Below are positions 7,688 through 15,311 of a stretch of DNA of 61,405 bases, piece by piece. The notes beneath the pieces are model-generated. The model was not told the DNA's origin. It ran no database searches and worked only from the letters and a program-made list of their open reading frames with translations. Positions within the stretch are counted from its first letter, which is position 1, and every line of letters begins with the position of its first letter. The stretch comes from Verrucomicrobiota bacterium (GTDB lineage Bacteria > Verrucomicrobiota > Verrucomicrobiia > Limisphaerales > JADJPG01): contig JADJPG010000047.1 in NCBI GenBank assembly GCA_016713365.1, positions 1 to 61,405 on the forward strand, read 5' to 3'. The position numbers and the translations under genes are program-made.

Positions 7688-8664
7688 AGGTGGCGGTTCT
7701 CGGGGCCGGAGCGTGGGGCACGGCGCTGGCGTTGGTGCTGGAGCGGAGTTTGCACGACATCGTGCTGTGGGGCCATGACGCCGCGCATCTCGCGGAGATG
7801 CAGCGCGCGAACGCGAACGAGCGTTACCTGCCCGGCATCAAGCTGCCGGCGACTTGGAAGTATGAGCCTGATTTGGCGCAGGCAATTGCCGGGGCGGAGG
7901 CGGTGGTGGTGGCGGTGCCATCGAAAGCATTCCGAACCGTGACCGCGGCGCTGAAGGATTTCTCCGGGGTGATCGTGAGCGTGACGAAGGGTATCGAACA
8001 CGAATCTGGCCTGACGATGTGTGGTGTGCTACGGGAGAACGCGCCGCGTGGAGAGATTGCCGCGCTGTCCGGGCCGACGCTGGCGCTGGAAGTGGCGAAG
8101 GGCGTGCCGTCCGCGATCGTGGCGGCAAGTCACGACATGGCGATCGCGCAGAAGGTGCAGGGGATGTTCCACACGGTGCCATTCCGAGTGTATGCCAGCG
8201 CCGATTTGACCGGCGTGGAGATGGGTGGGGCGCTCAAGAATGTTGTCGCGATTGCCGCGGGCGTTTGCGACGGGTTCGGATTTGGCGACAATTCGAAGGC
8301 GGCGTTGCTGACGCGTGGCATCGGGGAAATTCGCCGGCTCGGTGTCGCGTGCGGCGCGCAGCCGGAGACTTTTGCGGGATTGAGTGGGCTGGGGGATTTG
8401 ACGGTCACGTGCTTTTCGAAACTGAGCCGGAACCGCGGCTTCGGTGAACGTCTCGGACGTGGGGAGAAGTTGGCGGATGTTCTCGCCAGTTCCGTTTCAA
8501 TTGCCGAGGGGTATCCGACGGCGAAGTCTGCTTACCAGCTGGCGCGGATAAGGAATGTTTCCACGCCGATCATTGATGAAGTTTACGCGGTCTTGTATGC
8601 CGGCAAGAACGTCGCGCACGCGCTGCGCGATTTGATTGGGCGCGAATCGAAAGCAGAGGATTGA
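7684..8664 (+). CDS. gpsA: NAD(P)-dependent glycerol-3-phosphate dehydrogenase
   Basis: The 326-residue cytoplasmic enzyme reduces dihydroxyacetone phosphate to glycerol-3-phosphate for phospholipid synthesis. The GTG start at 7684 overlaps the plsY stop (GTGA), giving coupled translation with the enzyme that uses its product. Signatures include VAVLGAGAWGTALALVL (nucleotide binding), VTKGIEHESG, LSGPTLALEVAKGVPSA and the catalytic-lysine region GGALKNVVAIAAG, then NSKAALLTRGIGEIRRLG. Length is typical. It ends 15 bases before the convergent sensor-kinase stop. Confidence 0.96.
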   Translation: MKVAVLGAGAWGTALALVLERSLHDIVLWGHDAAHLAEMQRANANERYLPGIKLPATWKYEPDLAQAIAGAEAVVVAVPSKAFRTVTAALKDFSGVIVSVTKGIEHESGLTMCGVLRENAPRGEIAALSGPTLALEVAKGVPSAIVAASHDMAIAQKVQGMFHTVPFRVYASADLTGVEMGGALKNVVAIAAGVCDGFGFGDNSKAALLTRGIGEIRRLGVACGAQPETFAGLSGLGDLTVTCFSKLSRNRGFGERLGRGEKLADVLASSVSIAEGYPTAKSAYQLARIRNVSTPIIDEVYAVLYAGKNVAHALRDLIGRESKAED

Positions 8665-8679
8665 CGTCGCGGCCGCGGG

Positions 8680-10938
8680 TTAAGTCGCCAGGGCAGGGGT
8701 GGCATCCAGTGACTCGCGGACCATCTGCACGAGCGTTTCCGGATCGTAAGGTTTCTGGAGGAAGTTGCTGCTGTCGCAGAAGCTCGAATCCGCCGCGAAG
8801 ACATCCATGCTGTAGCCGCTGCTGTAGATCACTTTCATCTCGGGGCGTTCGAGGAGAATGCGCTCTGCCAGTTCGCGACCGGAAACGCCGTCGGGCATCA
8901 TCATATCGGTGAACAGGAGATCAATCTCGTCCTTGTGAGCGTTCCAAATCTCCAGCGCCTTGACCCCGGTCGACGCGTCGAGCACGCGATAACCGCGTTT
9001 CTCGAGGATCTCTTGAACGAGCTCGCACAGCGCCGTTTCGTCTTCCACCAGCAGGATGGTTTCGCTGCCGCCGGGCATGTCCTTGTTTCGCGTTGCGGTG
9101 GCGACTGGCGCGGCCTTCGTTGCGACCGGCAGGAAGACTTTGAAGGTGGTGCCGTAGCCGACCTGGCTTTCGACTTCGATCCATCCCTGGTGTTGCTTGA
9201 CGATGCCGTAGACGGTGGCAAGGCCGAGGCCGGTGCCCTTGCCGATTTCCTTCGTGGTGAAGAACGGCTCGAAAATGCGGGACAGCGTGCCTTGATCCAT
9301 GCCATGGCCGGTATCTGAAACCGTGAGGCAGATGAAGTTGCCCGGGCGCGACTCCGGATGCCGCGCTGCGTAGGCGGAGTCGATGGGGGCAAATTGCGTG
9401 GTGATGGTCAGTGAACCGCCGCGTGGCATCGCGTCACGCGCGTTGACGGAGAGATTCACGAGGATTTGTTCCATCATGCCGGAGTCGGCGTAGATGGGCG
9501 GCATTTCATCTTCGGTCTTGCGCTTGAGCTCGACCTGCTCGCCGACGCTGGCGCGGAGAATTTTTGAAAGTTCGTTGATGACTTCGTTCAGGTTCAGCAG
9601 CTGCGGCTGCATGATTTGCTTGCGGCTGAACATCAGCAGCTGGCGGGTGAGATTCGCGGCGCGCTCGGCGGCGATGGCGATCTGGCGCGCGGATTCCATG
9701 AGGCTCGAATCCAGCCCGGGATTTATTTTCAGCAGGCCGGCGTGACCGCGGATGATGGTGAGGATGTTGTTGAAGTCATGCGCGACGCCAGCGGCGAGCT
9801 GGCCGACGGATTCCATCTTCTGCGCCTGGCGAAGTTGCGCCTCCAGATTCAACCGGTCGGTGGCGTCCTCGGCGTAGCAGTGGACGACGCGGTTGGCGGT
9901 GACCGGGAAGAAGGACCACGAAAGGATGCGTCCGCCGATGTTCGTGTTCAGATGCAGCCGGTTTTGTCCGGTGGCGAGGCACATCTTCACCACGTTTGCG
10001 GTGTTGAGCGGCAGGATGGACTGGGGATGATTCTTTTTCAGCGAACGCGCCATTTCCTGGGCGGCGTCGTTGAAGTAGGTGAGGGAACCGTCGGATGCGA
10101 ACTCGAGCACCGGATTCGGATTGAAACGCGGGAAGGCGGCCAGCTTGCGAATCTCCTTCTCCGCGCGCTTGCGATCAGTGGTGTCGCGCGAGACGAGCAG
10201 GGCGCGCTGGGCCTTGCCGTGTTCGTCGAAGATGTAGCTGGCCGCGGTTTCAAACGTAATCCAATGACCGTCCCGGTGGCGGAAGCGCAGTTCGGCGGTG
10301 CGGCTTTCGCGGAAGAACTGGGCTTCGTCGAGCGTTTCCTTGAACGCCCGCGCGTCGTCCGGATGAATCAGCGCACGGCATTCACTGGTCAACAATTCAT
10401 CGACTGTCGCGCCGAGCACGAGTTCGAATGACGGCGTGGCGTAGAGGAAATTGCCGTCGAGATTCAGCAGGCAGATCAAGTCGCGCGTGTTCTCGGTGAT
10501 CAGCCGGTACTGTTCTTCGCTGCGCCGCAGCGCGGCCTCGGTATGCTGCCGATCGCGTTCCGAGCGATGTTTGCGCAAGGTGCGCTGCACCGCGGAGGGC
10601 AGACGTTTGAGGCTGGATTTCAGGATGTAATCCTCGGCGCCCTCCTGCATGCATTGCACGGCGACTTCCTCGGAATTGGCGCCGGTGACGAGCACGAGCG
10701 GAATATTGCAGCGGACCTCGCGCAGGAGCTGCAGGGCTTCGAGCGCGCTGAACTGGGGGAGCGAGTAATCGGCGAGTATGATGTCCGTCGGTGAGCAGGA
10801 CAGTTCGTGCAGGAAGTCCTCGCGCGATTCCACCCGCCGGCTGTTGATGTTGAATCCCGATCGCTTGAGCTCGTGCTCGACAAGTTCGGCATCCGCTGCG
10901 ACATCTTCGAGCAACAACAGGTTCAAGGGTGCGTCCAT
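8680..10938 (-). CDS. Hybrid sensor histidine kinase (REC-PAS-PAS-HisKA-HATPase-REC)
   Basis: There are 752 residues from the ATG at 10938 (MDAPLNLLLLED); an upstream ATG at 11007 adds a Pro-rich stretch that does not look structured. Order: receiver domain 5-125 with phospho-acceptor D57 in LADYSLP; PAS 140-260; a second PAS-like region 268-360; HisKA with H387 in GVAHDFNNILTI; HATPase with NLSVNARDAMP, SDTGHGMDQ and GTGLGLATVYGIV; C-terminal receiver 627-745 with D678 in LLFTDMMMPDG. No membrane helix is present, so it is cytoplasmic. A receiver at each end suggests it takes and passes on phosphate in a relay. No DNA-binding partner is adjacent. Confidence 0.92.
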   Translation of the reverse strand: MDAPLNLLLLEDVAADAELVEHELKRSGFNINSRRVESREDFLHELSCSPTDIILADYSLPQFSALEALQLLREVRCNIPLVLVTGANSEEVAVQCMQEGAEDYILKSSLKRLPSAVQRTLRKHRSERDRQHTEAALRRSEEQYRLITENTRDLICLLNLDGNFLYATPSFELVLGATVDELLTSECRALIHPDDARAFKETLDEAQFFRESRTAELRFRHRDGHWITFETAASYIFDEHGKAQRALLVSRDTTDRKRAEKEIRKLAAFPRFNPNPVLEFASDGSLTYFNDAAQEMARSLKKNHPQSILPLNTANVVKMCLATGQNRLHLNTNIGGRILSWSFFPVTANRVVHCYAEDATDRLNLEAQLRQAQKMESVGQLAAGVAHDFNNILTIIRGHAGLLKINPGLDSSLMESARQIAIAAERAANLTRQLLMFSRKQIMQPQLLNLNEVINELSKILRASVGEQVELKRKTEDEMPPIYADSGMMEQILVNLSVNARDAMPRGGSLTITTQFAPIDSAYAARHPESRPGNFICLTVSDTGHGMDQGTLSRIFEPFFTTKEIGKGTGLGLATVYGIVKQHQGWIEVESQVGYGTTFKVFLPVATKAAPVATATRNKDMPGGSETILLVEDETALCELVQEILEKRGYRVLDASTGVKALEIWNAHKDEIDLLFTDMMMPDGVSGRELAERILLERPEMKVIYSSGYSMDVFAADSSFCDSSNFLQKPYDPETLVQMVRESLDATPALAT

Positions 10939-11245
10939 GGGTGATTGGGGGGTAGTGGGGAGCGATGTGGGCGGCGGGTGGACCCTCAAGGGTCCGCTCG
11001 GTGGCACAGGCTGTTTGTTCGGGACATTCTGAGAACTGCGGCGGCGATCACGGTTCGGTCAAAATTTCTGTCCAGAGGCTGCGATTCAAAGTTCCGCTTC
11101 CGGACGGAGTCGGTCACCTGAAATCTTCATGGCTGTGATAGCAGAGTGGATTCGAGTTCGACAAAAACAAAAGGCTCCGTTCTTTTCCCGACTTCCCACC
11201 GCGAGGTGATTCTGCTCGATCGAGGAAACGGGGGAATTTGCGGGT

Positions 11246-13288
11246 TTACGGAGCCAGATTCAGATCCGGCCGGGCGCGCTCGGTCGGACTTTGGCGTGAA
11301 GCAGCACCTTCTTCGGGCGGAGCCGCCGGCAGACTGAAGTAGAAGGTGGCGCCTGCATTTGGCTCGCTCTCGACCCAAACCCGGCCGCCGTGGCGCTGAA
11401 TGATCCGCTGAACGATGGCGAGGCCGACGCCGGTGCCCTCAAACTGTTCCGGGTTGTGCAGGCGCTGGAACACCTGAAAGAGCTTCGGCGCGTACTTCAT
11501 GTTGAAGCCGACACCATTGTCGCGGACGAAGTAAACCGCAGTGTCGTTCTCCACGCGGGAACCCACCTCGATCTTCGGCGGGTTTGACTGGCGGGAGAAC
11601 TTCAGCGCGTTGCCAATCAAGTTCATAAGCACCTGGCGCAGGAGAGAACGATCGCCGTGCGTGGGGTTTAATGAGTCGACGATGAACTCGACGTGGGAGC
11701 CCGCCTTCGGGTCGTGGAGTTCCGCGATGACCGACTCCACCAATTCCCGCATGTCGATCGTGGTGCGGGAGAGCGTGTGCGCGTTGATGCGGGAGAAGGC
11801 GAGCAGGTCGTCGATCAACTCGTCCATCCGCGACGCGCTGTCTACGATGAACTTGAACAACCGGGTCGCTTCGGGGTTCAGGTTGATTCCATGATCTTCG
11901 TGGATGATCTGCGCGAAGCCGCGAATGGCGCGGACTGGCGCGCGGAGATCGTGCGAGATGGAGTAGGAAAACGCCTCCAACTCGCGGTTGGCCTGTTCCA
12001 GCTGGCGGGTTCGTTCGCGGACGCGGGCTTCAAGTTGTTCATTCGAACGCCGGATGGCCGCCTCCGCCTTTTTGCGTTCGGAGATGTCGCGCGCCATGCA
12101 GAGGAGAAGTTCGCGGCGGCTCACGGTGATGAACGAGGCCCAGACTTCCATGAGAAACGTATGGCCATCCTTGTGGCGATGGAGCGCTTCCAACATCACG
12201 ACGCCCTCGGTCCGGACTCGCTGAAGGAATTCCTCCGCGCGGGCCTTCGAGCGCGCTGCAAAGTCGATGGTGCTGAAGGACTGTCCACACAGTTCGTCCC
12301 GGGTGTAACCGTGATGGCGGCAGGCGACGTCGTTGCAGTCCACGATTTCCAGCGTGTGCCGCGTGCTGGCGGGATCGAGAATCAGGATGGTTTCCGGCGA
12401 ATGTTCGAACAGCACGCGGAAGCGTTCCTCGCTCTCCCGCACCGCGGCGTCGGCCTGCTTGCGGTCGGTGATGTCCTTGCTGATCCCGACGAGGCCGGTG
12501 ATGGCGCCGCTGGCGTCCCGCAGCGGCAGTTTGGTGGTGAGCAGGGTTCGCTCGCGTCCGTCCGTCGCCACGAAGAGCTCTTCCCGATCGACAATCGATC
12601 GACCTTTTTCGAGCACGGATTGATCGTCCTCGATGAATCGTTCGGCAATTTCCCTCGGGCAGAGTTCGTTGACCGAGCGGTTGAGGATTTCCTCAGGATC
12701 TTTCACGCCCAGCAGGCGGGCGTTGGCGGTGTTCGAGATGAGGAATTTGCTCTGCGAGTCCTTGGTGTAAATGGCGTCCGGCACCGCATCGATCAAGGTC
12801 CGTAGCAGGTTCCGCTCGGCGGCCAGGGCGTCCTCGGCGGTGCGTCGCGCGGTAATGTCGCGAATGAAACATCGCGCGTGGACAAACTGGTCCTCGTGCC
12901 ACAGGGCGTTGGCATCGATCAAGACGAGTCGGCGGACGCCATCATCGGCACGCAGCAAGATCTCGTGGTTCTTCAGCCGTTCATGCGCGGCCAGCCGGCG
13001 AAACAGTTCCGCGGCGTCGGTTTCATTCGCGCAGAATTCCTGGAACTTCCGGCCGCGACAGCTGCCGGCGCTCGTGCAGCCGAGAATCTCGCGGGTCGCG
13101 CGATTGGTCCACAGGATGGTGCCACTGAGCGACATCCACTGGAGCCCGACGGTGGCGTTCTCCATGAAGTCATTCAGCTGTTTGTCTTTCTCGCGAAGAA
13201 TCTGCTCGCGATTGCGCAGTTGCGAGATGACGCCCACGGTCAGAAGCGAGGCCACCAGGTAACCGCCCAGCTCAGTCCACCCCTTCAA
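11246..13288 (-). CDS. PAS-rich sensor histidine kinase, main part of a frame-split gene
   Basis: This reading frame gives 680 residues from an apparent TTG start. It opens with a hydrophobic helix (LGGYLVASLLTVGVISQL) and a short coiled coil (REQILREKDKQL), then three PAS/PAC units (about 40-160, 165-285, 290-415), HisKA with SYSISHDLRAPVRAIRGF, and HATPase with NLIGNALKFSR, DNGVGFNM and GTGVGLAIVQRI. The first helix is the natural last helix of the membrane domain in the preceding frame (13272-13565). Removing one base from CCCC at 13280-13283 joins the two into one DUF4118-type membrane sensor kinase of about 780 residues. There is no receiver domain, so it signals to a separate regulator. 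Confidence 0.88.
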   Translation of the reverse strand: MKGWTELGGYLVASLLTVGVISQLRNREQILREKDKQLNDFMENATVGLQWMSLSGTILWTNRATREILGCTSAGSCRGRKFQEFCANETDAAELFRRLAAHERLKNHEILLRADDGVRRLVLIDANALWHEDQFVHARCFIRDITARRTAEDALAAERNLLRTLIDAVPDAIYTKDSQSKFLISNTANARLLGVKDPEEILNRSVNELCPREIAERFIEDDQSVLEKGRSIVDREELFVATDGRERTLLTTKLPLRDASGAITGLVGISKDITDRKQADAAVRESEERFRVLFEHSPETILILDPASTRHTLEIVDCNDVACRHHGYTRDELCGQSFSTIDFAARSKARAEEFLQRVRTEGVVMLEALHRHKDGHTFLMEVWASFITVSRRELLLCMARDISERKKAEAAIRRSNEQLEARVRERTRQLEQANRELEAFSYSISHDLRAPVRAIRGFAQIIHEDHGINLNPEATRLFKFIVDSASRMDELIDDLLAFSRINAHTLSRTTIDMRELVESVIAELHDPKAGSHVEFIVDSLNPTHGDRSLLRQVLMNLIGNALKFSRQSNPPKIEVGSRVENDTAVYFVRDNGVGFNMKYAPKLFQVFQRLHNPEQFEGTGVGLAIVQRIIQRHGGRVWVESEPNAGATFYFSLPAAPPEEGAASRQSPTERARPDLNLAP

Positions 13289-13565
13289 TCCAGTTCGCCT
13301 GATCCGTCGTGCCCGGGCCGACGACCACGGATGAGAATGCCGTGGTCAGCAACGCGGCGGCGATACCCGGCCTGGCTCCGCACAAACGACTGCAGGCCAG
13401 TACGGCGCAGTAGAGTAGAAATCGAGGGGCGTATTCCAGATAGGGATAGAGGAGCAGGGTGAGCCCAAACGCGAAGGTGGAGGAGAGAATGACCAACGGA
13501 TACGGCCATCGTTCCGTCCAGGATAGTTTCCGCGGGCGGGTCTGCCGAAAAATGGAGGTATCCAT
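13272..13565 (-). CDS. Membrane sensor domain (DUF4118-like), N-terminal fragment of the split kinase
   Basis: From the ATG at 13565 this frame encodes about 97 residues with three hydrophobic helices (YPLVILSSTFAFGLTLLLYP, APRFLLYCAVLACSRLCG, GIAAALLTTAFSSVVV). Their spacing and the LLYPYLEYAPRFLL wording match the DUF4118 four-helix sensor module that precedes PAS kinases. The fourth helix is found in the next frame, at the start of the 11246-13288 frame. The two frames overlap by 17 bases around a run of four C. As written, the fragment ends in EGVD and would be a non-functional membrane stub. Longer starts (13640, 13595) exist without a clear ribosome-binding site. Confidence 0.7.
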   Translation of the reverse strand: MDTSIFRQTRPRKLSWTERWPYPLVILSSTFAFGLTLLLYPYLEYAPRFLLYCAVLACSRLCGARPGIAAALLTTAFSSVVVGPGTTDQANWIEGVD

Positions 13566-13916
13566 TCTATCAGTTGGCGATGCCGCTCGCCTCATGTCTA
13601 CGGTTGAACATTCTGATTTTCCGGAGAACACGCTCTTCAAATGAACGCAGGGAATCCTGCCCGCACTGAGTTCGTTGTCCTTCCAGTTGCTGCAAGAAAA
13701 AGGTTCTGGCCGTTGCCCGCCATCACCGTCGTCCCGGCGGGTCTGTTCACCGGGTGGTTGGTGGGCGAAACGCTACTGGAGCGATGGGTTGAAATGCAAT
13801 CCCGGGATGCGCTGAGTTTCGCCTGTAGAGTTACGGATGATCGCGAATGGGTCTGGCCCGTTCGCGAGAGGATCGTTATCCATTCTTCGCGGGCACTAAG
13901 GCTCGCGAGGGCTGGC
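13566..13916. other. 351-base gap between convergent-tail WD40 gene and sensor kinase
   Basis: No gene is recognised. A plus-strand frame of 96 codons (13641-13931) begins with an ATG but has no recognisable domain, no ribosome-binding site and runs into the 3' end of the WD40 gene, so it is not called. No strong hairpin was seen. The region probably holds the sensor-kinase promoter near 13600. Confidence 0.4.
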
Positions 13917-14528
13917 TCAGTCCTTCGGTGAGGTCAGCAGCTGGGGTTTGTCCGTTTCAGCGAAGGAAGCCGCCCGGTAAACACGCAGTCCGCCGCTGGG
14001 TCCGAGCGCGCCGCTGCCGCCGAGCAGGAGGTTGCCGTCCGGCGAGAAGAGCAGTCCGCTCAACGTTGTGCCGAGGTGGCGAAGGTTCAGCACCTCCTGC
14101 TGTGTGGCGACATTCCAAAGCTTCACCGTGCTGTCATCGCTGGCGGACGCGAGCGTCTTGCCGTCCGGCGCAAAGGCGAGGGAAACGATGCTCTGTTTGT
14201 GTCCGGTGCAAACGCCTTGGAGTTTCCCGGTGGCGACATCCCAGATGCGGATGGAATCGTCCTCGTACGCCGCGGCGAGGCGCTGACTGTCCGCCGAGAA
14301 CGAAACGGCCTGCCCGAAGAAGCCCATGGTGGCCAATGCCTCGTCGGAGTTGAGTTGAACGGTGGGATTGAGCGTCGCGGCGTCCCAGAGCTGGATGGTG
14401 TTTGTCCAGCTTGCGGTGGCGATGACGCGGCTGTTCGGTGAAAACCAGACGCGGAGAGCTTCCGCCTTCCATACGCGATTGGTGCCGGCTTTCAGATCCC
14501 AGCTGCGCAGGATGGTTTTCCGCCGGTT
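13917..14528 (-). CDS. C-terminal WD40 fragment of the split Ser/Thr kinase
   Basis: In this frame the sequence from about 14528 down to the stop at 13917 reads as continuous WD40 repeats: TILRSWDLKAG, VWFSPNSRVIATASWTNTIQLWD, FSADSQRLAAAYEDDSIRIWD, FAPDGKTLASASDDSTVKLWN and LLFSPDGNLLLGGSG. The first ATG in the frame is only at 14336, so the part before it is coding by similarity, not by an available start. It continues the beta-propeller of the kinase encoded upstream. One extra base near the AAAA run at about 14520 separates it from the preceding segment. Confidence 0.7.
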   Translation of the reverse strand, partial: NRRKTILRSWDLKAGTNRVWKAEALRVWFSPNSRVIATASWTNTIQLWDAATLNPTVQLNSDEALATMGFFGQAVSFSADSQRLAAAYEDDSIRIWDVATGKLQGVCTGHKQSIVSLAFAPDGKTLASASDDSTVKLWNVATQQEVLNLRHLGTTLSGLLFSPDGNLLLGGSGALGPSGGLRVYRAASFAETDKPQLLTSPKD

Positions 14529-14537
14529 GAGTGCGCG

Positions 14538-15311
14538 TCACCATCGACTCGCCATTCGGGCGCCAGCGCGACAGGTTCCATAGGCCCCTCCGGGATCGTC
14601 GATGACCTGCGTTTCCGAAGTATGGGTGTCAATGATGCGAACGGTGTTGTCCTCCCCGGCCAGCATCATCTTGCGCAGGTCGTCACTGAGGAACTGGGAC
14701 ACTGCGCGTTGGGGGCCGAAGCGGGGAAACCGGTTGCGTCGATCATCGCGGGTGTTTACCTCCAGTTCGCGCTCGTTCTCTCCGGTTTGCAGGTTGTGAA
14801 AAACCAGCGTGCTGTTGTCACGGGTCATGGCTGCCAGCGTGTTGCCGTTTCGGGAGACGGCTTGTGGATGACGAATGCCAACAATGATTTCCGCGTCGTC
14901 GCGTCTTGAGGTTCCGGTGGACCAGAGCTTGATATCGCCGTCCTTCGACGCGGTGACGAGTGACTGTCCGTCGGGGAGCATCGCGACCGCGAGCACCTCG
15001 TTCAAATGTCCGTGCAACGTGCTGCGCCGTTGCATTTGGGGCATTTCCCACAGGCGCACCGAGTAATCCTTGCTCACGCTGGCGAGGGTGCGTCCATCCG
15101 GCGAGAAGGCCAGGCTGGTGATCGCGCTGGCGTGTTCCACGTGTTCCGGATCAGCGGGCATGCTGCCGATTTCCTCGCCGGTTTCGGCGTTCCAGACGCT
15201 CAGCACGAAGACGCCGCGTCGCGAGAGATTGTTGCGCGCGGCCACGACGGAGCGGCCGTCGGGCGAGAAGGCAACGAGATGTTCGTCGCGATTGCTCCGC
15301 GGCGGACGCAC
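14538..15311 (-). CDS. Middle WD40 fragment of the split Ser/Thr kinase
   Basis: The 257-codon frame contains WD40 repeats: HLVAFSPDGRSVVAA, SVWNAETGEEIG, ITSLAFSPDGRTLASVSKDYSVRLWE, VAMLPDGQSLVTASKDGDIKLWS and MMLAGEDNTVRIID. It begins exactly where the kinase frame stops making propeller-like sequence (about 15312). Near 14580 the propeller sequence moves to yet another frame (NLSRWRPNGESMVT), so the last 10 residues of this frame are spurious. Restoring one base near 15312 and one near 14580 and removing one near 14520 gives a single reading frame to 13917. Confidence 0.7.
   Translation of the reverse strand: MRPPRSNRDEHLVAFSPDGRSVVAARNNLSRRGVFVLSVWNAETGEEIGSMPADPEHVEHASAITSLAFSPDGRTLASVSKDYSVRLWEMPQMQRRSTLHGHLNEVLAVAMLPDGQSLVTASKDGDIKLWSTGTSRRDDAEIIVGIRHPQAVSRNGNTLAAMTRDNSTLVFHNLQTGENERELEVNTRDDRRNRFPRFGPQRAVSQFLSDDLRKMMLAGEDNTVRIIDTHTSETQVIDDPGGAYGTCRAGARMASRW

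Noticed and set aside
13272..13288. Programmed ribosomal frameshift
   Set aside because: No slippery heptamer with a downstream structure was seen, and similar one-base breaks occur in several unrelated genes, so an indel is the simpler reading.
13641..13931. 96-codon plus-strand frame
   Set aside because: No domain, no ribosome-binding site, and it runs into the 3' end of the WD40 gene.
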